Part shown: piece after piece, positions 31,931 to 43,241 of the stretch
Numbering within the stretch: position 1 is the stretch's first letter
Layout: every line of letters begins with the position of its first letter
Assembly (NCBI GenBank): GCA_027924585.1
Contig: BSBM01000007.1
Location: forward strand, 6,774,001-6,838,000
DNA: 64,000 nt
Direction: 5' to 3'
Origin: Larix kaempferi
Lineage: Eukaryota; Streptophyta; Pinopsida; Pinales; Pinaceae
The notes under the pieces: generated by a model
What the model saw: only the letters and a program-made list of their open reading frames with translations
Told to the model about the DNA's origin: nothing
The model's database searches: none
Position numbers and translations under genes: made by a program

Positions 31931-32320
31931 ATGTCTTACTATTATGATGAATCCTATGAGTACAATTCTTATGAGGAATATGTAGATGCTTATGAATAAT
32001 ATAAAAGAGAATGTGAATGGTATGAGGAAGAGGTGCCATCATGCAAAACTTCTTACAATTTCAAGAGGAATGAAGATTATGATTATGACCCTATGTATGA
32101 TAAATATGAGGATGTCACACCACCAAAGGATAATTCTATGGATGATTTACAAAGATGGAGAGCAAAATATAAAACCTTGCCCCAACTATATCAATCATAT
32201 CAAGAATATCTTGCTTTGAGCAAAAATACACAAAATGCCATGTCTTTTGAGTGCTATGCTGAACATATTTTTGCAAATAAGCCCAAACATGAAGATGTGG
32301 AGTTAGTAAAGAAAGGTTTA
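31931..32320 (+). pseudogene. NA-6 ORF, N-terminal part (130 codons), cut by Tat-7
   Basis: ATG at 31931, 54 bp after the primer site, begins a Tyr/Glu-rich protein (MSYYYDESYEYNSYEEYVDA). Codon 23 is TAA (31997). The frame then runs to Leu at 32320, the last base of the target site, with a helical segment MDDLQRWRAKYKTLPQLYQS and ECYAEHIFANKPKHEDVELV. When Tat-7 and one GTTTA copy are removed, the same frame continues at 47536 with no change of phase. I recognise no known family. The position directly after the primer site is that of gag, so a gag-like role is possible but unsupported by motif. Confidence 0.75.
32316..32320. repeat. Left target site duplication of Tat-7 (GTTTA)
   Basis: Perfect match to 47531-47535. 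Confidence 0.9.
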
Positions 32321-33267
32321 TTTTACACCCAAAATCTACTCATCATTAGATTCAGTGTATACATCCTTGAAGTCACCTAGATTAAGTACTTTCATTTGGG
32401 AGGATTTGCACTCAATCCTGCAATTTTCTGAGAGGTCGTCGCAGGTTGCACACTAGTAACATGTGACATCGCAACTTGCTCCACTGTAGGGTGCGACGAA
32501 GTCTGTTAATGGAAAAAAATAGCCTATTCGAGATCCTTCTCGAAACTTACCCATTTAGGGGCTTATCCCTGACCTCTAGGAGAGCTGGTACTCGACCCTT
32601 AACTCTTTGGGAGGATCCCCTATCTCTCTCCTACCATCTCTCAACCTATCCTATCCATACTCTATCCGCTTAGTCCTATATAAGTGAGGCTCACTCCCAT
32701 CCCAAGGGGAGGAAGTCTATAGTAGTTGCATGCTGGTGAAATCTCTCTCTTGAGAGGAAGACTATGGTATCTACATGCTAGTGAAATCTCTTTTCAGGAA
32801 CCTCTATTCACCTATTGGAGAGCTCATACTTCCTTGGAAGAACATGGCAATTGGCTTGGTCGGAGAAGGGCTACTACATTAAGTCTTTGGTTGTATTTCT
32901 ATATCTCTATCATGTACTCCTCTATTTACAGTAATACAAATGCTTTCCACCAATATTGTTCTCATGTGTAATGATATTGTGTAGTTTACCTGCTTAACTG
33001 TTTACTTAGATCGCTTATTGTATAGATGCTCTTTACTCGTATCTCTTGTTTCTGTGTCTTGACAGGTCTTGTAGCTTGGATCTGACGATCGTGGGATGTG
33101 GATCAACACTCAGGAGAAAGAATTGCGTAGTAAAAAGGTAAGACATCTAGTACTTGGTCCTTAAGTAGATCTAGGAAATGTGTTTGTAGTCTGTTCTATT
33201 TGTTCTAGACTCACATTGAGCTAGGGAGATCCTGCTCGCGTCCGTTCAAGTGGATTGTCCGGCAACA
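32321..33267 (+). repeat. 5' LTR of Tat-7
   Basis: 947 bp. The first bases are TTTTACACCC, against TGTTACACCC in the right copy, so the terminal TG is mutated here. It ends GGCAACA. Confidence 0.93.
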
Positions 33268-33271
33268 AATA

Positions 33272-33289
33272 TGGCGACCATACTGGGGA
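33272..33289 (+). promoter_or_regulatory. Primer binding site of Tat-7
   Basis: TGGCGACCATACTGGGGA lies four bases after the LTR. It resembles the tRNA-Arg-type sites (TGGCGACTC..CTGGGGA) of Ogre-like elements. Exact tRNA not assigned. Confidence 0.75.
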
Positions 33290-35536
33290 GTAGTGATGTT
33301 TGTCTTGTTTAGTGTTCATTAATCTGAAAGTCATTTTCAGTTGATTACTTGACACAAGCCTTTTTTTATCATTTTTTTCCATTTACTTCTTAGGATTGAT
33401 TTCACTATCAGATCTTCACATTGAAGACTCTGATTCGCTTCCTTTGAGTTTATACAACTCATTTTCAAGCCCGTTTTTGGTTCATTGTTGAGAGATCTAG
33501 TTCATTTTTGAATCTAGATCTCACCTGTTGCACCTGGGCAGTGGAAACAGAGCGACACTGTGTCATTCTGAGATTCTGTTCTTCACCTGTTAGTCACCTG
33601 TCACATCCTTTGCGCTAGTAGATTGTGACATCATCGCACCTCCTGTGAAGGTAGACTGTGACGTCGCACTGTGTGTGAAGACAGAGTGCGCCGATATATA
33701 GATAGTTGGCATAATGGAACCCTTCCCCTCATCTGACAGTTTGAACCTTGGTCTGATGTATGAACTCCCTCTATGCTGCAAGATCCAGCCAGAGACCCCA
33801 TTTATGATTTGTGTGTTGAGAGTTTGGTTTCGTTTGGATTGACTTTGGGTTCCGTCTTGGACAAGTTTGAAATCGGTAGTGGTGGATACTTTTGTCTCCT
33901 CCACCTTCATCCATTCACTCTTGCATTCCATTCCTTCAATCTCTGATCTGATCATTGTATTGGATCAACCTCCAGACCTCATTTACATTTGTTTTGAGCT
34001 TTGCTTGCTTAGTCTGCTTGCTGTTGCTTGATTTTGAGTTAAGTGTGTTTTTCTGCTTAGTTGAGTGCTTGTCTTTTCTCGAGTCTTCTGAATGTATGAG
34101 TGCTGCAAGTAGTGTTTTCTTTTCAGTCATTTAGATTTGAAAGTAAAGTTGTTATCAAGTTTATTTTTTGATGCATCCATTAAAAGATTAAAAATGCTTA
34201 TTTCCCATTGTTTCTCAAAAAATTATTGAAGAAAGATTGTTTGCATTGGAAAAGTCTCATTGATGTTTTGGAAAAGTTGAGTGAATGTATGATCCCTTGT
34301 GTTTTTCTCGAATTATGAATCATTCATTTTTTTGAAAAGCTCAAAGCACATTTCGATTTTTTGCAAAACTAGTCCCATGCTAAGGAAAGATAGATGCATT
34401 TTTAATTCTTGTTGCTCTTAGATCATTGAAATCGAAATTGAAAAGCTTGCATATCTCATTTCAGAATCCTCTCTTTTCATCATTTAGTGTCATTTTACTT
34501 TGAAAAGAAGAAGAAAAGAAAAAAAATTGTTTTGATTTGGTTTAGTAGTGTTGTGTACTTTTGTGTTTCATTGAAGAGGAAAAGAATACTTTCATTGTCC
34601 AATTTGTTTGCATTGGGAATTGTGTTGCATTGAGTTTGTTTTGGCAATACCATTGGAAAAAGCTTTCTCCTTTCCATAGCTAGAATTCATCGAAAGAAAA
34701 TAATATTTTATGCATGTAGTCAGGGCTTACATTATGCTTCCGATTATGTACTCACCTCATGCATTCACCTAACTGTCCAAGATAAAATTAACGGTAGAAC
34801 TAGGTAAAAGTTTTAGCAACTTGTGTGTAAGTTAGAGACGTGTTCCGGCGTCGTTAAGCGTGGCAGCTGTCGTTATTTGCCAGCATTGTAGTCCGGGGGT
34901 ATTGTAGTCTTCCACGTACATCGGTATATCGAGCTCCTTTACATACCCACCAAGTACCATAATCCGTACTTGGCGTATATCGAAGGGTGTATCACATACT
35001 CGACACATATTGGAAGGTCTTGTGCCAACGGTTGTGAATTAGATAGCACCAGTACGGATTTGAGCTCCCACGTACCTTGCGTATATCGGGAGACACCATC
35101 AGGATTCCTGAAACCAACCGAGTTAACTATTTGGCCGTCTTGGCAAAGCAATACACCGAGAATAGCACTCGGGGAGATTAGCACGCATGTACTGTCCAGG
35201 TAATCGGGTATGCAGGCAAGGGTATGGTCCCAATTCTCCTTGTTGTGTCATATTGTTGGACCCTACAGTATATCGCGGTTTGCAATGCCTTGATAATCTT
35301 GTGAGGTTCCAGAATTTTGAATCCACTTTGTCACATAAGTTTGCTTGTTGCCTTAGTTTGAGTAGGTTTTCTTTGGACTACTTTTCTTTTAGCATACCCT
35401 TAGGAGAAACGTTGTTTCGACCTTTCTGGCTGATTTTTCCTGATACTCTGGCAGATTTTCCCTAGAGAAGGTCCCGTAGGATCTTGAACTTGCCACCCGA
35501 ATATCCCTTAATCCGGAGGTTATCTCGAGGGTAAGA
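33290..35536 (+). other. Long 5' leader of Tat-7 (2.2 kb)
   Basis: No conserved frame. The first half is T-rich. From about 34900 there are recurring CGTATATCG-like words (GGTATATCGAGC at 34922, GCGTATATCGAAGG near 34974, GCGTATATCGGGAG near 35083). Long leaders before gag are typical of Tat/Ogre elements, some of which carry an extra ORF1 there; none is recognisable here. Confidence 0.6.
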
Positions 35537-38290
35537 ATGGATCAACGTAACGCGGTCGTAGCTACTGAAGTAGGGAACCCCACCTTGAATGTTGACGGAC
35601 TTTTGTTTCCACTAGATTCACCTACCTCTCATCCCCTGCAGGATGAAGAAGCACACACCCCCACTTCTCAAATCCTTCCTCCCGTCATCCCGAGAGAACC
35701 TTGATCATTGGAATGGATAAACTGACCCTAGGACGACCCTACAACAGTTGTTGGTCCTTCAGCAGCTTATTGGACATCTTCTACAGACCATATAGTGGCT
35801 CATTTTTCCATCTCATCGTCACCTAGTGAGACTACTCCGGAAGACACTTTAGCCTACTTTCGTGGCCAATTGGCTCACTTTTGTTCCATGGCTGAAGAGT
35901 GTTGGCAGTCAAGTCTCCAACGACGGGTTGAATACTCATTGTTACCCCCTTACCAACCCATCCCAGTCCATTCGATATCTTTCGGATCACCTGAAGCACC
36001 CCACCACGTGACCACTAATGAGACTGGTCAACCCTCGCAGGAATCCAGTCTTGCACCTCAAGTGAACCAACCAGTGGAAGGACAATGTTCCAACACACCT
36101 TTCACTACCATGGTTACTTTACCAGTTCCTCCCCCACCTCAGAATTCGAGGGGAGGGTATTCCATTCCTACGGATTATCTTATTGGTAATGTTATTACCA
36201 TGGTAGCTAGTCAACAACCTACGTTGGTTCAACCTTTGAATAATGGTCAACCTATTGTGGCTGGGGGGAAACCGCTGTTTCCTAACCAGAACGTAGGCGG
36301 TGGAGTCCCCAACGGACCTTCCTTTGGACCTTCCCAACCCACTAGACTGTCCACCATGGGATTATCTCATGTTGGAGGGCCGTCAAATGTAACGCAACCC
36401 TCATGGAGTCAAGTGTACCTAGGTCCCGTTAACCCTGTTCCGGGCCAACCTAATCCTGGAAATGCGTCGTACGGGATACTTTATCCTGGGAATCCATACA
36501 CTCTATGGGGGAAACAACCTATGTTGCAACACAGACCCCAACTGACTATCCCTCAAGTACCAACACCCCCGACCGGTCCTCCCCCATCTCTTGCTGGAGG
36601 CAATGGGCCCCCACCTAACATTGGTGGATGCCCACCTCATTTTACCTACAACACCCCTCACCCCTCCGGTGGTGGAGGGAATGGTCCACCACCTCCTCTA
36701 GGAAAAGGCGATGGAGGACCACCCTATCATGGTGGAGGAGGACATTTTCCTTTGGGTGGCGGCGGTGGTCCACCACCCCCTCCAGGAGGAGGCGGTGGAG
36801 GACCTAATTATTATGGTGGTGGCGGTGGTGGTGGAAACCCTCATCCTTCCGGCAGCGGAGGTGGTGGGGGCCCCCATCCATCTGGCGACGGAAGTGGTCC
36901 ACCACCCCCTCCAGGCAAAGGCGGTGGTGGGACACCTTATTACGGTTATGGACCCCCACCTCCTCCCGGTGGTGGCGGCGGACCTCCACCCACTCCCAGA
37001 GGTGGAGGTGGACCCCCAACTTATTGGAATGGACCACCTTATGGTGGCGGACCTCATTACAGTCCGGGCAGCACACCCCCCTATGGTCAGTTTTATCCTG
37101 GTACACCTTACGGTCAGTTTAGTCCTTACACGTCGTATCCGTATTATCAATACGCGAAGCCTAATCCACAGCTGCACTTTCTGGCTACTTTGGACTTGCC
37201 CGACCTCTCCCGTTTAACCAGCGATCCTATTTACCACAGATCTAACTGGCCATCGATTCCGGTGAAACTTCCATCTGATATCCCCAAGTTTGACGGCAAT
37301 CCGGGTGAAGACCCCAAGAACCACGTGATGACATACCACTTATAGTGTTCATCTAATTCCTTAATGGACGATTCAATTCGTCTTAGATTGTTTCAAAGGA
37401 CTCTCACTAGTTCGGCTGCCAAGTGGTACATTAAGTTGCCACCGCACTCTTTTCCTGATTTTGGCTCTCTTGCTATGAACTTTTTGACACATTTCTAGCT
37501 GCCTATACGGTATGACTGGTACTGAGCTTTTAACCTCGCTCCATCAGAATACCGCCACTCACATTTCAGATCATATCCATGAATGACGAAGGAGATGACG
37601 TCTCATTAAAGCTCCAATTCCAGATCAACTCCTAGCAGACTAGTTTACTAAATCGCTCATTCCCACCATAGAAAAAGATGTCGTCATGAGAGGTGCTGTC
37701 ACCGAAGAACAAGCCATTGCGAGTGCCCATCTGTTAGACCTAGTCTACACTCAATCTGGCACTTTGTTCAATATTCTACCTGATGCACCCCGTGATGTTA
37801 ATGACCCCATGAAACCACATAAGGGACCCCAAACCGATGGAATCATTGGTTCCCTTAACACCCAGCCTGCTGCTAGCACTGTTGGATCATCCAACCCGGC
37901 TCAGGCTGGACATAGCACCACTACGTCCACCACTCCTACTGTAACTGAAGAGGTGAATTCTGTTCAATCAGCTTCATCTCAAAATTTTAACGGCAAGAAG
38001 AAGAACAAGGGGAAACCCAAAAAGCCTTCTGCCCAGCAAGAACCAAAGAGCACTCCTGACGATACTAACTAGAAAAAGAAACTGAAGTATCCTTGCTTAC
38101 TGTGTGGAGAAGACCATTTCTCCAAAGAGTGTCCCCATAGAGACGAAGTGCAAAAGTTTCTTAGGGGTAAACCGACTCCCGCAGTCCTCAATGATCCGTT
38201 TCCTTCTCAAAACCAGCAGATGATTGCTCAAAACCCCCCAGCCCAGGGGGAACCATCCAATACCAGACATGTTCTCATGTTGCGTAACGA
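35537..38290 (+). pseudogene. gag of Tat-7 with a Pro/Gly-rich domain and zinc knuckle
   Basis: A likely start is ATG 35537 (MDQRNAVVATEV). Stops and a shift follow before the 516-codon frame 35795-37345. That frame holds TPEDTLAYFRGQLAHF, then a ~150-residue stretch of alternating GGGG and PPPP runs (about 36580-37080), then the gag core start LPSDIPKFDGNPGEDPKNHV. The core continues with stops and shifts (LRLFQRTLTSSAAKWYIKLP; GAVTEEQAIASAHLLDLVYT at 37690). The zinc knuckle CLLCGEDHFSKECP at 38094-38132 is of CX2CX3HX4C form. The gag core type matches plant Tat elements. The low-complexity insert is unusual. The protein would form the particle. Confidence 0.82.
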
Positions 38291-38299
38291 GGCGATCAT

Positions 38300-39130
38300 T
38301 TGACTACTTGCTTGCGATCTTACGAACCGGTCCCTTTGAAGGAATCCACTGGAAGTAATGCTGAAAAAACTTATGATTCCTTAACTGATGTCACTATACC
38401 ATCGTCCTTTCTCACCATTAAGAATCCCTCCTTAGATTCGATATTGCGTTCGCCCAAGGGTACGATTCGAAAATCCATTTTCAATCCTAATGCTCGAGCG
38501 GCACAGAATTACGATATCGTAGAGGACTTGGCCCAAGCTCCTTGTGCCATGTCTACCCTGGAAGTTTTGCAGAATTGTCTCAATCAACGAAAAACTCTTC
38601 TTGCAGCTATTGGTGTAGTTGATCCGGATTCCCTTAACACCATCATGTTTCGACTTGACAACTTTAAGTTGAGGCTCTCACACCAGCTTGCATTCCAAGT
38701 TTCTGCGAATATTGCTAGGAAGATTGTCCATCATACCCTTTTGGACGAAGGAGCCTCCACTTCTGTCATGTCCATCGCTTATTGGAGAGCCATTGGCTCG
38801 CAGGAATTGAATCGTTCTCGTACCACGTTGAAAGCATTCGATGGGCATAGCTTTCAACCTCATGGGCTCTTACAAGCTCTTGCAGTTGAGTTGGGCGGAA
38901 AGACTGTAACCATTAATGTGGAAGTGGTCTCAACCCCGTTAGACTATAATCTCTTGCTTGGTCGCAATTGGTTTTACACCATGCAAGTGGTAGCCTCTTC
39001 AGTCTTTTGCATAGTACAATTCCCCCACCAAGGACGAATTATTACTATCAACCAGTTAGATTTTTGTACACCGGATGCCACTACTCATCTTGGTCACCAT
39101 GTTCCTTCCATTGGACATATGTCAAAATAG
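38300..39130 (+). pseudogene. Aspartic protease of Tat-7
   Basis: 276-codon open frame. The active site is LLDEGASTSVMS near 38739, where D-x-G-A-S keeps the aspartate. The closing motif of the fold is DYNLLLGRNWFY near 38943. The N-terminal ~100 residues are linker. Function: release of mature gag and pol proteins. Followed by TAG at 39128 and a further open stretch (39155-39589) that links to RT. Confidence 0.82.
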
Positions 39131-39154
39131 TATGAGAGTGTAGGGGTTGGCATT

Positions 39155-39700
39155 TTGAAAGATTCATCTCTCATGGGCGTTTTTCCAGCCGCGAACCCCC
39201 CTAATCATGTCGCTATGGTGAACATGATCTCCACTAAGATTTTATCTCACTCAAACAATGCTTGGCTTGTATCGGATGAAGCCACAACACACCTGCTTAG
39301 AGACATAATGCCTCTTTCACCCGCTGAACGCATTTATGAGGCTATCCAATCATCTTCGGAGGACCATTTAACCATGGCCTCCCCATCTTGTTCTCTACGA
39401 TGGACATCCTCTCTATCTGATCTCTTACTTCGGACTTTTCATTCAGACGAGTCCATCATGGAAGTAATGAATGTTGACGACAGTCCGTGGGATGATCTCC
39501 ATGATAGGTCATCTTTTCTTCCTCCTTTGGAATACATAGAGAACAACATCCATACCCTCTTTTCACCAGATATCTACCCATCTCCTTAGTCCCCCATCCT
39601 TACATGTCTTACGGACACGGAGGGCAACTTGGCCAACATTGAGCCAACCACCCCGGTAGAAATCTTGGTGAAACCTAGTATAGTGGAACACATTCACATA
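39155..39700 (+). other. Protease-RT linker of Tat-7
   Basis: An open 144-codon frame (39155-39589: LSPAERIYEAIQSSSEDH, VMNVDDSPWDDLHDRSSF), then degraded sequence. Long poorly conserved linkers here are usual in Tat elements; no domain recognised. Confidence 0.6.
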
Positions 39701-40573
39701 GGCCAGAAGTGTTCCCTTGAAGAAATCGCTGTTAGCACGGCCTTGTTCAAGCAATTTTGAGACGTATTTGCTTGGTCCTATGAGGAGATTCCTGGGATAG
39801 ACCCCGCAATTGTTTCTCACGAAATAAAAACCTATCCCGACATCAAACCTGTACGGCAAAAGTTGCGATCAGTACACCCCCGGAAGACTGCAGCAATAAA
39901 GGAAGAAATTGAAAATCTCTTAAAGGCTGGCTTTATTTATCCTGTGCCATTGACGGATTGGGTCTCAAACGTCGTTCCAGTGAACAAAAAATAGGGCACT
40001 ATTCGCGTCTGCATTGATTATCGGGACCTTAATCGGGCTTGTCCAAAAGACAACTACCCGACCCCCTTCATCGACCAGATCATCGACAACTGTGCCGGAA
40101 GCGTCATCTTCTCATTCATGGATGGATTTTCTAGTTACAACCAAATTGAGATCAACCCAGTCGACCAACATAAGACGGCTTTCATCTGCCCGTGGGGAAC
40201 ATTTGCATACTGCAAACTCCCATTTGGTCTTAAAAATGCCGGCGCCACATTTCAGCGGGCTATGTCGTATGCCTTCCACGATATTAAGGACTTTGTGGAA
40301 CCTTACTTGGATGATATCCCTACTCATTCAAAGCAACGCAAGTTCCACATTGATCATATGAAGGCCATTTTCCTCAGATGCAGACGGCACAATATCTGTC
40401 TGAATCCTTATAAGTGTATCTTTTGCGTTGAGTCCGGACGCCTCTTAGGATTTATCGTTTCAAAGGATGGGATCCGCATTGATCCCTTAAAGGTGGAGGC
40501 CATCATCAACCTACCACCCCCGACTGATGTGACAGAACTTCAAAGTATCCAAGGGAAGGTGACTTATTTATGA
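39701..40573 (+). pseudogene. Reverse transcriptase of Tat-7
   Basis: It starts with DVFAWSYEEIPGIDPAIVSH after a TGA, then KPVRQKLRSVHPRK, EEIENLLKAGFIYPV and VSNVVPVNKK followed by TAG. The fingers/palm blocks follow in a new frame (TIRVCIDYRDLNRACPKDNY, FSFMDGFSSYNQIEI, CPWGTFAYCKLPFGLKNAGA). The active site YLDDIPTHS is intact (YxDD). It ends at VTELQSIQGKVTYL and a TGA, where the family has LRRF-. The F-S-Y-N-Q-I and W-G-T-F-A-Y strings fit the Tat/Athila branch rather than chromoviruses. Confidence 0.88.
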
Positions 40574-41100
40574 CATTTTGTATTTAATTTCACGGAGAAG
40601 ACTCAGGGCTATATGAGAGTGCTCAAGAAGGACATCCCATTCATTTGGGACGATCAAGCTCAAAAATCCTTCAACAGTATCAAACATGCCATCACGCATG
40701 CCCCCGTGCTCCAACCGCCTAATTATTATCAAGATTACATCTTATATCTCGCCACTTTTGCTACCACTATCGCCATGGTTTTGGTACAGGAGGATCAAAA
40801 CGCTCAGGAACATGTGATATACTATGCAAGTAAGGGTCTAGTTGACACTTAAACTAGATATTCACATGTCGAAAAACTCGCATTCGCGGTAGTCATCGTC
40901 GTCTAGAAGTTCCGCCACTACATCTTGCTTCGTACCACCACCATAATTGCCGACTCGAACCCCATGTACCACGTACTGACATGTCAGGTGCTTGGGGGCA
41001 AGTATTCACGTTGGATTGTGATACTGCAAGAATTCGATCTTCTTTTTGAGAAAGCCAAGTCTAAGAAGTCTTTGGTGTTTGTCGAGCTCATTTGCGACCT
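40574..41100 (+). pseudogene. First (gypsy-type) RNase H of Tat-7
   Basis: Pieces in order: HFVFNFTEKTQGYMRVLKKD, FIWDDQAQKSFNSIKHAI, VLVQEDQNAQEHVIYYASKG, then TYSHVEKLAFAVVI with stops at 40850 and 40903, and YSRWIVILQEFDLLFEKAKS. The first catalytic Asp position reads LYLATFATTIAMVLV instead of LYL-x-x-x-D/S-x-x-A-x-x-x-x-L. In Tat elements this ancestral RNase H is often decayed and a second one takes over (see 42552). Confidence 0.78.
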
Positions 41101-42424
41101 TCCCCGTCCTGATGCAGAAGTTGAGCACAATGACTCATTTCTAGATGAATCATTGTTTCTTATCAGTATGACTGATCCGTGGTATGGAGATATCTTGTTA
41201 TATCTTCAAACCCAACACTTCAATCCTCAACTGTCTCATGACGACCGTTGTAAGATTCGTCACCATGCAAAGTATTATTTAATCATCAATGATACTTTGT
41301 ATCGTCGTGGCGTCGATTTAATTCTTCGACATTGTCTCACTCATGATGAGGCTGAACGCATTCTAAATGACTGTCACGCTGGGGCATGTGGCGGTCACCT
41401 CTCTGGGATGGCTACAACCCAGAATATTTTGTGCGCAGGATATTTTTGGCCTACTATCTTCAAAGATTGTATTGAGGCCATAAAAAAATGTCCTCCTTGC
41501 CAACACTTCCATACGAAGAAGCGCACTCATCCCGCCCCGTTACATTCGGTTATTTCTGTTGCCTCATTCACAAAATGGGGCATTGATTTTATGCATTGTA
41601 AGCCTACCTTGTCCGGGGGGCATAGTTACATCATCGTAGCTGTGGATTACTTCACAAAGTGGGCCGAAGCTATGCTTACATACCGAAACGACGGCAAAAC
41701 CGCCGCACTCTTCATGTTCAATCATGTAATAGCGCGGTTCGGAGTTCCTCAGGCAATTGTGACCGATCATGGTTCTCATTTTCAGAACCATATGGTTGAT
41801 GAATTGAGCGACAGGTTGGGTTTTTTCCATGAAAACTCAACACCCTACTACCCGCAATCCAACGGACAGGTCGAGGCCATTAACAAGGTCTTGAAAACTA
41901 TGGTCCAAAGGATGGTAGGGACACATAAGTCCAATTGGCACAACATGCTCTTTTCAGCATTATGGGCCTACCGAACTTTCGTCAAAACCGCCGCAAGCTT
42001 CACTCCTTTCCAATTGGTATATGGATTAGAGGCTATTCTGCCCATAGAGTGTGAAATTTTGTCACTACAATTCACTGTCGAACTTCTTCCTAACACTATT
42101 GCTGAGGAAGAACGTCTCTTACACCTAGAAAAACTTGACGAGTCTCACCGAGATGCCGCTCTCGCTAATGAAGCGCACAAGAAACACATCAAGGCCCAAT
42201 ATGATAAGTCAATTGAACCTCGTATCTTTAACAAGGGTGACCTGGTCCTCACTTATGACCAGAAACACGACAAACTAGGAGCAGGGAAGTTTTAGTCCAT
42301 GTGGCATGGACCCTACATAGTCAAACATGTGTTGGAAAAAGGTGCTTACGAGCTTGAAGATTATGACGGAATCTCTTTGGGTGAACCCCGCAATGGTCTT
42401 TACCTGAAGAGATACTATGCTTGA
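41101..42424 (+). pseudogene. Integrase of Tat-7
   Basis: It lies in the 456-codon frame 40925-42295. The zinc region has H and C residues in ILNDCHAGACGGHLSG and AIKKCPPCQHFHTKK. The catalytic triad is intact: Asp in KWGIDFMHCKP (41577), Asp in AIVTDHGSHFQNH (41764) and Glu in SNGQVEAINKVLK (41870). The C-terminal part keeps GDLVLTYDQKHDKLGAGKF, a TAG for the next codon, and WHGPYIVKHVLEKGAYELED (GPY/F-like), ending at TGA 42422. One stop only, so this is among the best preserved integrases here. Confidence 0.88.
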
Positions 42425-42551
42425 TCTCTCATGCATAGACTTGCTTGTATATACTGTACATGGCGTGTTTTTGTGTGGTGTGACGCATTTCTATTTGAGT
42501 GTCTTTTGATCTTGTTTCCGCTTCTTATACCATGTTCTGTTTGCATGTGCA

Positions 42552-42963
42552 GATGGAAACGTGCTATGGATTCGCAGACGGCGCCAGCCGGGATACCTGT
42601 AACCTTGCTTCGGCAGCCTGGGTACTCTATTCCCCAACAGGTGAGCTCATTATCTTAGGAGGAAGTTGCCTAGGGTTTGCGACCAACAACGTCACAGAAT
42701 ATCAGGCAGTAATTGGAACCCTGGCTAACACTATTTCCTTGGGTATGAACCACATTGTCATCCACATGGATTCTCAATTAGTGGTTTCCCATTTGAACTG
42801 GGTGTACGCCATCCATGATCCCATATTACTCCGTCTCTTCAAATGAGTACGTCTCCTAGAAAGGTCATTTGAATCCATTAATACCTGCACATTCCACAAG
42901 ACTTAAACACAGTTGCTGACTCGATGGCCAACTTCATTTTGGATTGGTACATCACACACACAT
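42552..42963 (+). pseudogene. Second RNase H of Tat-7 (archaeal/plant-like type), downstream of integrase
   Basis: The frame from 42499 gives CYGFADGASRDTCNLASAAW, VLYSPTGELIILGGSC, ATNNVTEYQAVIGTL, and IHMDSQLVVSHLN. These supply the catalytic D, E and D of the RNase H fold. After TGA at 42844 (family Arg, CGA) the frame keeps VRLLERSFESINT, then shifts by one base to HIPQDLNTVADSMANFILDW, the C-terminal catalytic H/D segment. A second RNase H of this kind is known in the Tat clade, placed before or after integrase; here it is after. One stop and one shift inactivate it. Confidence 0.85.
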
Positions 42964-43241
42964 AATACTCATAATATGTAAAAGCATTCACAACATGTAA
43001 ATATAATGTATAACAGCAAACATGTGAACAAGATCACATCACTAATCATTTTAAAAACACATAATGTATAGATCGCTGGTAATGTTTGTATATATATAAA
43101 TCACTCAAAAAGTAGTGCTGGTACAAAAATCTGAAGCACGATGGCTTTCAGTGAGTCTCTACAAAAATCTGAAGCATCATAGCTTTTAGTAAGTACAAAA
43201 TATGAGGCCTCTAAGCTCTCAGTACAAGTATAGTAGTGTCA
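42964..43241 (+). other. AT-rich spacer between Tat-7 pol and the antisense gene end
   Basis: Short repeated words (ACAAAAATCTGAAGCA twice at 43124-43176). It would be the 3' end region of the antisense transcript. No frame. Confidence 0.5.

Noticed and set aside
36698-37217. Long ORFs in other frames over the Gly/Pro-run region (both strands)
   Set aside because: The low-complexity GGN/CCN bases leave all frames open; only the frame of 35795-37345 continues into the gag core.
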